DNA of 64,000 bases, taken from positions 1 through 64,000 of the forward strand of contig JAJDVW010000162.1 in assembly GCA_022825925.1 (NCBI GenBank), given 5' to 3'. Below, piece after piece: positions 24,769 to 33,172 of this stretch. The position numbers and the translations under genes were made by a program. Source of the stretch: Pseudomonadales bacterium. Lineage in GTDB: Bacteria > Pseudomonadota > Gammaproteobacteria > Pseudomonadales > Azotimanducaceae. The notes beneath the pieces were generated by a model. It saw only the letters and a program-made list of their open reading frames with translations. It had not been told where the DNA came from and did not search any database. The stretch's first letter is position 1. Each line of letters starts with the position of its first letter.

Positions 24769-27105
24769 TCAGAAGAGCTCGAGTTGCGTGTCGTCGCCGA
24801 TGACATGCTCGAACTCGAGCCCCAGCGTATCGAGGACCGGCTCCGCCACCGGGCGGACCTGCTTCTCGACGTAGTGCTCCCGGTCGAGGTCCGCGGTCAG
24901 GTTGTCGAGCGGTTCCGGTCCCGCCTGGGTGATTACGTAGGAGATGAGCCTTCCCGGCGCGCCGCGGGACTTGCGGGCGGCGGCGACGTGCGGGGGGTTG
25001 CTGCGGTCGTACTCCGCGAGGCGCTTGCGCAGCCCCTTGCGGTAGACGAGCGCATCGTCCATCTCGCCCGCGCGCACCGCGCGCACGACCCCCGAGAGGT
25101 AGGCATCCACCGGCTGGTCGCGGAAGAGCCGTGCATACAGTTCGCGCTGCACCGTTTTCGCCAGTTCCGTCCAGTCCCGCCGCACGACCTCCATGCCGAC
25201 GAACTCGACTGCGGCGGCGCCTCGAATGACACCGGCGTACCGCTTGCGCGCCCCGCCCGCGCCGTGCCGGACCGATGGCAGGAAGATGCGTGTGTACAGC
25301 TTCTCGAACTCCATCTCGAGGCGGCTCTCGACGCCCCACTCGGCGCGGACGTGCTCCGCCACGGCCGCATCGATCTCGGCGGCCAGCGACTCGCCCCGTG
25401 CGTACGCGCGCTCCGGGTCTGACTCTCCCGAGCGCACGAACAGGCTGTCCGTATCCCCGTAGAGCACGTCGAACCCCCGTTCCTCGAGCCAGGCCTTGCA
25501 CCAGAGCAGGAAGTACCTGCCCTGCCCCGTGATCGCGTTCGCGATCGCCGTGTTGTGGAACCGGCACGCCGGCGTCCCGAGGACGCCGTAGAACGAGTTC
25601 ATCAGGATCTTGATGGCCTGCGACGCCACCCCGTCGCCGTCGCGCTTGGCCGCTTCCCGCGCCGCCGCGAGGCGGTCGAGCATGCGGGGCAGGATGGCCG
25701 CGTCGCGCCGGAACGCCGCGCCGCTCGACGTGCGGATCGTCCCGTCTCCCGGGCGCGGGTCGGCCACGAACCCCAGCGGGTCCATGTTGAAGGTGCGCAT
25801 CACGCTCGGGTACAGGCTCTTGAAGTCGAACACCCAGACGTTGTCGTGCATCCCGGTGACGGGTTCGAGGACATGCCCGCCGGCTTGGGCGGCGGACACC
25901 CGCGAGTCGCTCGACCGCACGGAGGGCGCCACGATGCCACGCTTGCCGAGTTCCGCGAGATAGACGAAGTCGAACGAGGCGATGCTGGCCGCCACCCGAT
26001 CCGGCGTCATTCCCGTGAGGCGGCTGCGCGCCAGGGCGAGCGGGACGAGCTTCAGTTCCTCCACGATCTCCACCGCCAGCCGCGCGTCCGTGCGGGCGTA
26101 GCGGGCGAACCCCGGCAGGTCGTTCGCGTACCGCTCCATGATCTCCCCGGCACGATCCCGGACATCGCCCTCCACCGCCTTGCCCTCACCGAGTACCGAC
26201 CGCGCCACCGCGTCGAGCGAGTAGTCGTCCATGCGGACGAACGCGCCCCGTACGAGGTCCATCCCGTCGAGCACCACGCGGCCGGGAATGCTGGCCTGGC
26301 CGCTGCCGAAGTACCCCTGCGCCGCCCGCACCCGGAGCGCGCCCGGTTCGCGGCCGAGCTGGAACGGATGCTTGACGCGTGCGGCGATGCGGCCGAGGAC
26401 GCTCAGGTCGAAATCCACGACGTTCCAGCCCGTCAGGATGTCCGGGTCGGTTTCGGCGATCCGGCGACAGAAGGCTTCGAGCGCCGCGTGTTCGTCTTCC
26501 GCCGCGACCGCGCGCTCCGGCATCGCGCGCCCCTGCGCGTCGACGATGTGGACTTCGTCCACGCCGCAGCCGTACAGGGAGATCGCGAGGAGCCGGCTCG
26601 CCTTCGGGTCGGTCTCGATGTCAAAGGAGAGGACGCGCGGCGCGATGTCCACGTCCGCGGGCCCGAGTTCCGGATCGTCGAACACCCAGTCGACGCGGCG
26701 GATCCCGGCGGCATCGCCAGGCCTGGGATCGCCGTCGATGGCGACGCCGCCCTTGACGTCCCGGTCGATGAGGTAACGCACCGCGAAGCGCACGTCCGCC
26801 TCGAAGGTCTCGATCCCCCGGTCCTGCAGGCGGTCGCGCAGCGGCGGCGCGTCGGGAGGCGTGCGGACCTCGATGCAGGTGACCGGCTCGCCGGCGAACG
26901 TCCGGCGGCGCGTCGCCCGCTGGCGCGTGGCGCCGCTCTCCCGGGCACGCGCCGCGTCCGCGGCCCGGACATAGAAGCAGGGGGTCTGCCGCGCGTCGCG
27001 GACGAGGAACGTCTGCCCGTCCTCCAGGCGGCCGTGCAGATGCACGAGCGTGGCGTCCCCGCGGATGCGGTAGCTCGCCTGCATGACGAAACCGCGCGCC
27101 TTCAT
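24769..27105 (-). CDS. polB: DNA polymerase II (family B)
   Basis: A 778-residue family B polymerase, close to the 783 residues of the E. coli enzyme. The 3'-5' exonuclease domain has LSFDIETD (Exo I) and GWNVVDFDLSVLGR (Exo II). The polymerase domain has FDFKSLYPSVM (motif A), KILMNSFYGVLG (motif B) and YGDTDSLF (motif C, with both catalytic aspartates). The start at 27105 (MKARGF) aligns with the family N-terminus, AGFxL; the next ATG, eight codons on, would shorten it. In relatives this enzyme handles replication restart and translesion synthesis and is under SOS control. No E. coli-type LexA box was found; a perfect 14-bp palindrome lies upstream. Confidence 0.96.
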   Translation of the reverse strand: MKARGFVMQASYRIRGDATLVHLHGRLEDGQTFLVRDARQTPCFYVRAADAARARESGATRQRATRRRTFAGEPVTCIEVRTPPDAPPLRDRLQDRGIETFEADVRFAVRYLIDRDVKGGVAIDGDPRPGDAAGIRRVDWVFDDPELGPADVDIAPRVLSFDIETDPKASRLLAISLYGCGVDEVHIVDAQGRAMPERAVAAEDEHAALEAFCRRIAETDPDILTGWNVVDFDLSVLGRIAARVKHPFQLGREPGALRVRAAQGYFGSGQASIPGRVVLDGMDLVRGAFVRMDDYSLDAVARSVLGEGKAVEGDVRDRAGEIMERYANDLPGFARYARTDARLAVEIVEELKLVPLALARSRLTGMTPDRVAASIASFDFVYLAELGKRGIVAPSVRSSDSRVSAAQAGGHVLEPVTGMHDNVWVFDFKSLYPSVMRTFNMDPLGFVADPRPGDGTIRTSSGAAFRRDAAILPRMLDRLAAAREAAKRDGDGVASQAIKILMNSFYGVLGTPACRFHNTAIANAITGQGRYFLLWCKAWLEERGFDVLYGDTDSLFVRSGESDPERAYARGESLAAEIDAAVAEHVRAEWGVESRLEMEFEKLYTRIFLPSVRHGAGGARKRYAGVIRGAAAVEFVGMEVVRRDWTELAKTVQRELYARLFRDQPVDAYLSGVVRAVRAGEMDDALVYRKGLRKRLAEYDRSNPPHVAAARKSRGAPGRLISYVITQAGPEPLDNLTADLDREHYVEKQVRPVAEPVLDTLGLEFEHVIGDDTQLELF

Positions 27106-27123
27106 GGGCGCGATGTTATCCCT

Positions 27124-27137
27124 CGAGCCGCGGCTCG
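27124..27137. promoter_or_regulatory. Palindrome in the divergent polB/AlbA_2 spacer
   Basis: CGAGCCGCGGCTCG is a perfect 14-bp palindrome 19 bases before the polB start and 69 bases before the divergent gene. It could be an operator shared by both, but at this GC content a short palindrome has some chance of arising by itself. Confidence 0.3.
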
Positions 27138-27205
27138 GTGAGAATCCCCTTTCCCCGCACGGCCCCGCTATCATTCGGGCGGATCGGCAAAGGGCTGGTC
27201 AGTCG

Positions 27206-28414
27206 ATGCGAAAGGCCGAACTGCGGGACATCATCGAGCGCGGCGAAGGCGCGAAGATCGACTTCAAGCGAGACGGCCTTCGCCCCGACCAGCTGGCCCG
27301 GCAAATCGTGTCCTTCGCCAACATGAACGGAGGGCGCATTCTCGTCGGCGTGGAGGACGACGGGACCATCTCCGGGTTGCAGCGCCAGGACCTGCAGGCT
27401 TGGGTGATGGACGCGGTGATCGGGCGATGCGTCGTGCCCCCGCTCATTCCCGACTATGAAGAGGTCGCCACCGCCGATGGCGTGGTGGCGGTAATCGACG
27501 TTCCAGCCGGAGTCGCCAAGCCCTATGCCGTGAAACGCGGCGAACGGCTCGACTACTACTTGCGGCTCGGGAATACGTGTCAGCTCGCTTCGCGCGAACA
27601 GATGGCGCGCTTGTTCGAGAGCGGGGGCCTGGTCTCCGTGGAGAAGATGCCGGTGCACGGCAGCAGACCCGATGACCTGGACGAACGACGCCTCCGCGAG
27701 TACTTCAACCGCATGCTCGGCGACGAGGACACCGACGATTGGCAGCGCAAGCTGCTCTACCGCGACCTCCTCGTGCGAACGAGTTCGGGCGAACTACGCT
27801 GCAGCTACGCCTCGTACGCCTTGTTCGCGATGGAACCAAGGCGGCGTCTCCCACAGGCTGGACTGCGGCTGATGGTGTTCCCCGGCCCGGACATGGATTA
27901 CGACGCGAGCCTCGACGAGGTGCTCGACCTGCCGTTCGTCGGACTCGGTGAGCGAACGGGGCGCAGATTCATCGAGCAGTCGTTGCCCGAGCGCGCGCTC
28001 AGTTACCTGCAGCCCCACATCAGTCACGAACGCCTGGACGGGATGACGCGACGCCGCTTCTGGGACTACCCCGTCGAAGTCATCCGTGAACTGCTCGTGA
28101 ACGCATTCGCCCACAGGGACTGGACGCGGCAAAACGACACCCGGGTCGTCGTGTATGGCGACCGCATGGAGGTGACGAGCCCGGGTGGACTTCCCAACGG
28201 AATCACCATCGACAGGATCAAGGCCGGACAGCAGGCGCCACGTAATCTCCAGATCGTCCGAATCCTGCGTGACTATCGACTGATGGACGATCGGGGCATG
28301 GGCATCCGGCGCAAGGTGATCCCGCTGATGATGGAGGAGAACGCGACCGCGCCGGAGTTCGAGGCTACCCCGGACCACTTCAGGGTCGTACTGAGGAAGT
28401 CTCCGGCGAGGTAG
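27206..28414 (+). CDS. AlbA_2 (Schlafen-like) domain plus GHKL-type ATPase protein
   Basis: A 402-residue protein. The N-terminal AlbA_2 domain (EGAKIDFKRDGL, VSFANMNGGRILVGVEDDG) is a putative nucleic-acid-binding module. The C-terminal part has a HATPase_c_4-like segment: VIRELLVNAFAHRDW carries the N-box asparagine, followed by VYGDRMEVTSPGGLPNGI and DRGMGIRRKV. Proteins with this architecture are annotated as RecG-related or RloH-like ATP-binding proteins and occur in defence or regulatory islands, but their function is not settled. The ATG at 27206 is used. It is divergent from polB, and its stop codon is the first triplet of repeat copy B. Confidence 0.85.
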   Translation: MRKAELRDIIERGEGAKIDFKRDGLRPDQLARQIVSFANMNGGRILVGVEDDGTISGLQRQDLQAWVMDAVIGRCVVPPLIPDYEEVATADGVVAVIDVPAGVAKPYAVKRGERLDYYLRLGNTCQLASREQMARLFESGGLVSVEKMPVHGSRPDDLDERRLREYFNRMLGDEDTDDWQRKLLYRDLLVRTSSGELRCSYASYALFAMEPRRRLPQAGLRLMVFPGPDMDYDASLDEVLDLPFVGLGERTGRRFIEQSLPERALSYLQPHISHERLDGMTRRRFWDYPVEVIRELLVNAFAHRDWTRQNDTRVVVYGDRMEVTSPGGLPNGITIDRIKAGQQAPRNLQIVRILRDYRLMDDRGMGIRRKVIPLMMEENATAPEFEATPDHFRVVLRKSPAR

Positions 28415-28476
28415 CGCGACCTGACGGTCGCGTTGGGTGTTTCGCTGGCGCGAAACTCCCACGGCGCAAGCTTGCC
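28412..28476. repeat. Dispersed palindromic repeat, copy B (REP-like), starting at a stop codon
   Basis: 65 bp with hairpins CGCGACC-TGAC-GGTCGCG (28415-28432) and GTTTCGC-TGGC-GCGAAAC (28439-28456). It matches copy A at 12619 with six mismatches and one gap. Again it begins with the TAG stop of the plus-strand gene and lies 13 bases before the end of a convergent gene. Confidence 0.85.
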
Positions 28477-28489
28477 AGCACCCCGCGGA

Positions 28490-29272
28490 TCAGCTCCACA
28501 TGTTCGTGCCGCCACACACCGTCAGGGCCTGCCCCGTCATGAAGGCGCTGGCGTCCGAGGCGAGGAACACGACCACGCCCTTCAGGTCCTCCGGTTCGCC
28601 GAGGCGGCGCAGCGGCGTGTTGGTCTCCGCGTTCGCCTTCGCTTCCGGGTTGTCCCACAGGGCCCGCGCGAAGTCCGTCTTGATGAGGCCCGGGCAGATC
28701 GCGTTCACCCGCACGCCGCTCGGGCCGTACTCGAGCGCGAGGTTGCGCGCCAGCGCGATGTCCGCGAGCTTCGAGATGGCGTAGGTGCCGAGCATCTCCG
28801 ACGCGTTGAAGGCGCCGGTGGACGCCGTGATCATCATGCTGCCCCGGCCTTTCTCGACCATGTCCGGCGCCACCATCTGGCACAGCCAGTGGTTCGAACG
28901 GACGTTGGAGGCCATGATCTTGTCGAACGCCGAGTCCGGAATCTGGGACATCGGCCCGTAGAAGGGATTCACCCCCGCGTTCGCGACCAGGATGTCGATG
29001 GGGCCGAGTCGGCCGCGCGTCTCTCCGACCAGGGCTTCGAGCTGCTCCTTGTAGCCGATGTTGCACGCGATGGGGATGGCCCGCTCCTCGCCGCACTTCT
29101 CGTTGATCTGCGCGACCGCCGCCTCGCACTGGTCGAGCTTGCGGCTCGACACCACGACCCTGGCCCCGTGTTCGGCAAGACCCTCCGCCATGTAGAGGCC
29201 CATGCCCTTCGACGCGCCCGTCAGCAGCGCCACGCGTCCCGTCAGGTCGAAGAGTGTCGTCTCCACGCCCAT
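28490..29272 (-). CDS. Short-chain dehydrogenase/reductase (SDR), classical type
   Basis: A 260-residue Rossmann-fold oxidoreductase. The cofactor motif is TGASKGMG, followed by the structural NAG (VANAGVNPF). The catalytic serine lies in ITASTGAF, and the YxxxK pair is YAISK. PGLIKTDFA and the terminal TGQALTVCGG follow family pattern. The arginine after VVVSSR at the end of strand 2 favours NADP(H) over NAD(H). Substrate is not evident; similar proteins next to fatty-acid genes act on hydroxyacyl compounds. The ATG at 29272 is used. The truncated hydrolase lies just upstream on the same strand. Confidence 0.94.
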   Translation of the reverse strand: MGVETTLFDLTGRVALLTGASKGMGLYMAEGLAEHGARVVVSSRKLDQCEAAVAQINEKCGEERAIPIACNIGYKEQLEALVGETRGRLGPIDILVANAGVNPFYGPMSQIPDSAFDKIMASNVRSNHWLCQMVAPDMVEKGRGSMMITASTGAFNASEMLGTYAISKLADIALARNLALEYGPSGVRVNAICPGLIKTDFARALWDNPEAKANAETNTPLRRLGEPEDLKGVVVFLASDASAFMTGQALTVCGGTNMWS

Positions 29273-29304
29273 CGTTTACTCCAGCTTGCAGGAAACCGCG
29301 TAGA

Positions 29305-29832
29305 TTACGGGAAGGCGGCGGAGGTAGGGAAGCGCTGGGCGCCCCCTGTGCTGGGCGCCCCCTGCAACAGGGCGAGATGACCACCGGCGGATCCGCCCAT
29401 GATGCCGATCCGCGCCGGATCGACTCCGTAGCGTTCGCCGTGGTGACGGATGTGGCGAACCGCCGCACCGACGTGTCCATGGATCTCCGGGATGGTGAAC
29501 AGCGGCTCGGCGCCATGCACCACGTAGAACACCGTGTAGCCGCGCGCCAGCAGTTCCGTCGGGTTGAGGATGCTGCCGGCGGCAAGGCGAGGCAGTCGAT
29601 CCGGGAGCTGCGGCGCCAGAAAGTCGTGCCTGGACACCCATCTGCCGCTCACCACCGCGACCACCGCCGCGCCGTTGGCGTTTCCGACGGGCGCCACCCG
29701 GTCCATGGTGAGCGCGTAACCGCCCTGCTTGCGGTAGATCAGATCCACATCGCGGCTGAAGGCCGGCTCGTCCGCGGCAAGGCCCAGCGACAGCGCGGCA
29801 AGCACCGCAACCGCACACGCTCGATGACGCAC
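29305..29832 (-). pseudogene. Truncated alpha/beta-hydrolase (carboxylesterase-like), exported
   Basis: About 175 residues from a GTG at 29832. A signal peptide ends near LGLAADEP; then RDVDLIYRKQGGYALTMD and VVAVVSGRWVSR give the hydrolase beta-strands, and HVGAAVRHIRHHGERYGVDP leads into the nucleophile elbow GIMGGSAGGHLALL. The frame then ends within about 20 residues. Full-length relatives are near 300 residues and still need the acid and histidine of the triad, which are not found downstream before the SDR gene. A 3' deletion has therefore removed the C-terminal half. It sits 15 bases after glyA on the same strand. Confidence 0.75.
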
Positions 29833-29846
29833 GGCGCGAGCGCCCG

Positions 29847-31142
29847 TCAGTCCCCGATCCCCGGCACCGGGAACCGCGCGCACGTCGTCTCCACCTCCGC
29901 CTGGATCCGCGCATGCACGGCCTCGTCCCCGTGGTGGCGCAGGGCCTCGAGCATCCAGCCGGCGAGCCGTTCCATCTCCTCCGGCCCCATCCCCCGGGTA
30001 GTGGCGGCCGGTGTCCCGAGGCGGATGCCGCTCGGCCGCAGGGGCGGGTTGGGATCGTCCGGGACGACCTGCTTGTTGGTGGTGATCGCGACCGCGTCGA
30101 GGGCCTCTTCGGCGACGCGCCCGTCGATGCCGAAACTTGCCACGGTATCGACCACCATCATGTGGTTCTCGGTACCGCCGGTCACCAGTTGGGCGCCGCC
30201 TTCCACCAGTGCGTTGGCGAGCACCTGGGCATTGGCGAGCACGCGCCGGGCGTAGTCCGCGAACTCGGGCTCCAGCGCCTTGCCGAGGGCGATGGCGACC
30301 GCGGCCACCTGGTTCATGTGCGGTCCCCCCTGCAGGCCCGGGAAGACGGACTGGTCGATCTTCCTGCGGAAGTCCTTCTTCGTCAGGATCATCCCGCCCC
30401 GGGGACCGCGCAGCGTCTTGTGCGTCGTCGTCGTGACGAAGTCGAAGTCGTAGTCGCAGGGGTTGGACATGGCCTTGCCCGCGATGAGCCCGCCGATGTG
30501 GGACACGTCCGCCATCGTCATGGCGTCCACCTCGTCGGCGATCGACTTGAACTGCGCGTAGTCGTAGTCGCGCGGATAGGAGGAGTAGCCGCAGACCACC
30601 AGCTTCGGCCGGTGACGCCGCGCCATCTCGCGAAGCTCGTCGAAGTCGATCCGGCCCTGGTTGGCGGGATCCGACTTGTAGCGGATCCAGTGGAACAGCT
30701 TGCCCATGTGCGACACCGGCGCGCCGTGGGTGAGGTGTCCGCCGTGCGAGAGGTCCATCCCCAGGACCGTGTCGCCAGGCTCGAGCACGCCCAGGTAGAC
30801 CGCCGCATTCATGGGCGCGCCGGAGAGCGGCTGCACGTTGGCGTGCTCGGCCCCGAAGAGCTCCCGCGCGCGGTTGCGCGCCGTGCGCTCGATGGCGTCG
30901 GTGTATTCCTGGCCGCCGTAATAGCGCCGTCCCGGATAGCCCTCGGAGTACTTGTTCGTGAACACCGACCCCAGCGCCGCGAGCACCTCCGGGTAGGTAT
31001 AGTTCTCCGACGGGATAAGCTCGATGCCGGCGCGTTCGCGGGCCTCCTCGCCCACCAGCGCCGCATGGATCTCCGGATCGTGCTCGGCCAGCAGAAGGCG
31101 ATTGCGGCGACTCGACGCGCCCCAATCCGTCGTTGACTGCAT
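29847..31142 (-). CDS. glyA: Serine hydroxymethyltransferase
   Basis: A 431-residue PLP enzyme that converts serine and tetrahydrofolate to glycine and 5,10-methylene-THF. Family landmarks are ELIPSENYTYPEVLAALGS, FTNKYSEGYPGRRYYGG, the glycine/histidine loop SHGGHLTHG, the PLP-lysine motif TTTTHKTLRGPRGG, and the C-terminal GIRLGTPAATTRGM. The segment ADVSHIGGLIAGKAMSNP differs from the more common ADxAHIAGLVAAG form, marking a divergent SHMT branch; all catalytic positions I can see are kept. The ATG at 31142 is used. No riboswitch was recognised upstream. Confidence 0.96.
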   Translation of the reverse strand: MQSTTDWGASSRRNRLLLAEHDPEIHAALVGEEARERAGIELIPSENYTYPEVLAALGSVFTNKYSEGYPGRRYYGGQEYTDAIERTARNRARELFGAEHANVQPLSGAPMNAAVYLGVLEPGDTVLGMDLSHGGHLTHGAPVSHMGKLFHWIRYKSDPANQGRIDFDELREMARRHRPKLVVCGYSSYPRDYDYAQFKSIADEVDAMTMADVSHIGGLIAGKAMSNPCDYDFDFVTTTTHKTLRGPRGGMILTKKDFRRKIDQSVFPGLQGGPHMNQVAAVAIALGKALEPEFADYARRVLANAQVLANALVEGGAQLVTGGTENHMMVVDTVASFGIDGRVAEEALDAVAITTNKQVVPDDPNPPLRPSGIRLGTPAATTRGMGPEEMERLAGWMLEALRHHGDEAVHARIQAEVETTCARFPVPGIGD

Positions 31143-31268
31143 GTTGCTTCCTCGAATGGGCCCGACAGCACGCCGGGGTCACTGGCAGCGGAAGGCGGGC
31201 ACTTTAACGGTTTCCCCACCCACGCGCAGCCGCGGAGCCGGGCTTGTCCGGCCGAGACGTTTCCAACG

Positions 31269-32063
31269 CTACGCGGAGCCTTCCGCAGCCGGTTCCGGTT
31301 CCGCCTCGTAGACCCGCACTCCGTCCGCCACGAACGGCACGGCCTGCGACCAGAGCCTCCCGTCGGCCCGGCGGATCGGTGCGCGGCTGTACTGGGGGAG
31401 GTAGACGCGGCGCGGCCGGTCCGTGGCGTTGGCGCCGCTCCGGTGCATGCTCGTGCTCAAGAAGACCGCGATGCTGCCGGCCGGCGCCTCGATGAACCGG
31501 CCAGGGTCGCCACCCTCGTATCCCACGAGGTCGTTGGTGCCCGCTTCCTTGCGATGCGGCAAGACCGTGTTCCGCGGGCCCGCGAGCCCGTGGGGCAGGA
31601 CCGAGATCGTGCCGTTCTCCCGGGACACGTCGTCGAGCGCGCACCAGCACGTGAGGTACGGCGCATGCGGATTCTCCGGTTCCTGGAAACGTATGTAGCC
31701 CGAGTCCTGGTGCCACGCGAAGCGCATGCCCTGCTCGGCGCCCTTGACGACCCACTGCTCGTGAAAGAGATAGACCGTCGGGCCGAGGAACGCCGTCGCC
31801 ACCGTGTACATCAGGTCCCCGAACAGGAACTCGGGCATGCGCGCGCTCTCGCGATAGCGGTTGGCGATGAAGTACCGGCGCCCGCGATGCGTGATGCCGT
31901 GCGTATCGGTGCCGCGGGACTCGAGCCAGCGATCCGTGCGCTCTACGAAGCCGTCGCACTCCTCGCGCAGCATCGCGAGGGTGGCCTCGTCGATGGCGGA
32001 TTCGAGCACGACGAAACCGTCGCGCTCGAAGGCGTCGTGCGCTGCCGAATCGATCTGGTACAT
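31269..32063 (-). CDS. Phytanoyl-CoA dioxygenase (PhyH) family Fe(II)/2-oxoglutarate oxygenase
   Basis: A 264-residue double-stranded beta-helix oxygenase, starting at the ATG at 32063. The iron-binding HxD is WHQD in GMRFAWHQDSGYIRF, and the distal histidine is in STSMHRSGAN. LTCWCALDDVSRENGTISVL is the typical strand between them, and RRVYLPQYS supplies the arginine that usually binds 2-oxoglutarate. It hydroxylates an unknown small molecule. PhyH genes are expanded in many marine and symbiotic bacteria. A standalone gene; the divergent neighbour is an outer-membrane barrel. Confidence 0.92.
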   Translation of the reverse strand: MYQIDSAAHDAFERDGFVVLESAIDEATLAMLREECDGFVERTDRWLESRGTDTHGITHRGRRYFIANRYRESARMPEFLFGDLMYTVATAFLGPTVYLFHEQWVVKGAEQGMRFAWHQDSGYIRFQEPENPHAPYLTCWCALDDVSRENGTISVLPHGLAGPRNTVLPHRKEAGTNDLVGYEGGDPGRFIEAPAGSIAVFLSTSMHRSGANATDRPRRVYLPQYSRAPIRRADGRLWSQAVPFVADGVRVYEAEPEPAAEGSA

Positions 32064-32263
32064 CCGCCCTCCGGTTGCGGCGCCCGGACACGGCGCCCGG
32101 AAACCTCGAAGCGCCCGCAGACCGGCCTTACGATAGGGGGTCGCGCGGTCGGAACGCAACGCGCCGCCGTTGACCCGGACAGCCGCGGCGAGAATAATCC
32201 GCCCGTCCTTGGGGAGCCCCGCCCATCACGAAACTCCACGCAAGCGCCGGCCGCTTCCTCGCC

Positions 32264-33001
32264 TTGGCCATGGCGCTTGGCGCCGCGGTCGCAGCGGCCG
32301 ACGATGGGCTCTATCTCGGCCTCGCCGCCTCCGCCGCCTTCTACGATGTCGACTACAGCAAGCGCGTGGACAGCCGGCATCCGGACAACGTGTCGGCCAA
32401 CGCGGGGCGGATCTTCTTCGCCAGCGACTCCGCGGACGACACGACCTGGGACGCCGGACTCGTGCTCGGCTATCGCCTGGGCCTTGGACCCCTCGACCTG
32501 GACATCGAGGGAGACATCGTCACGCACGGCGGCGAGGCATCCGGACGCCATCCCGGCGCCGGTGCGTCACCGGGACGCAACCAGCTCGGCGAGGTGTGGC
32601 CGGAAAGCTGGTCTCTCGCCAAGGATCGGAGCTACGGCATCACGGCGCGTCTCGGCGCACCGGTGCCCATGTTCGGGGCGGATCTCTCCGCGTTCGTCGG
32701 GGTCCGGCGCCTGGACGCGACCTTCCGGACCTCCTACACGGGATGCCTGCTCGTCACCGCGTGTTCTCCCGGCGAGTTCACGGACGGCCGGGAACGGCAC
32801 GACGAGGAGTACGATGCCTGGGTCGCGGGGGTCGCGTTGGAGAAGTCTCTCGGCCCGGTCGGCCTGCGGGGCGAACTGCGCTACACGGACCACGGCAACT
32901 CGAAGCGCACGGTACGGTTCGACGATGTCGCCGTGACCGTGCCCGTGGACCTGGAAAGCGGGGAGATCGGACTCGGCGTGAGCCTCGTCTGGCGTCCCTG
33001 A
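32264..33001 (+). CDS. Outer-membrane beta-barrel protein; true start probably an ATC at 32225
   Basis: At least 245 residues. Alternating strands such as LYLGLAASAAFYDVDY, DAGLVLGYRLG, LDLDIEGDIVTHGG, VSLVWRP and GLRGELRYTDHGN indicate an eight-strand opacity/OmpA-like barrel. From the formal starts (TTG 32264, ATG 32270) the signal peptide lacks its positive n-region. Reading in frame from an ATC at 32225 gives TKLHASAGRFLALAMALGA, a good signal peptide, and GGGGAG lies at the right distance before it. The original ATG has probably changed to ATC, or ATC is used at low efficiency. Two cysteines (TGCLLVTACS) may form a loop disulfide. Confidence 0.75.
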   Translation: MAMALGAAVAAADDGLYLGLAASAAFYDVDYSKRVDSRHPDNVSANAGRIFFASDSADDTTWDAGLVLGYRLGLGPLDLDIEGDIVTHGGEASGRHPGAGASPGRNQLGEVWPESWSLAKDRSYGITARLGAPVPMFGADLSAFVGVRRLDATFRTSYTGCLLVTACSPGEFTDGRERHDEEYDAWVAGVALEKSLGPVGLRGELRYTDHGNSKRTVRFDDVAVTVPVDLESGEIGLGVSLVWRP

Positions 33002-33172
33002 CGCGTCTAGATTCCTTGAGCAGAGTTGTAGTTTACAGTCAGGTTGCAAACCAAAAGATATCAAGTATCAATAGATTCCAGAGTTTGAGAACTCGGATCA
33101 CATGCCTCGTCGGTCTGAGGCGGAGCCTCGCTAGGCCTATCTGGAGCCGACAACTTCCAGACCACTTCTCAG

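Noticed and set aside
25555..27141. Long plus-strand open frame over the polB gene
   Set aside because: It is the antisense of a confidently identified polymerase gene; its Arg/His/Gly-rich product is typical of high-GC shadow frames.
30000..31200. Glycine or SAM riboswitch upstream of glyA
   Set aside because: The short leader (31143-31268) shows no recognisable aptamer core.
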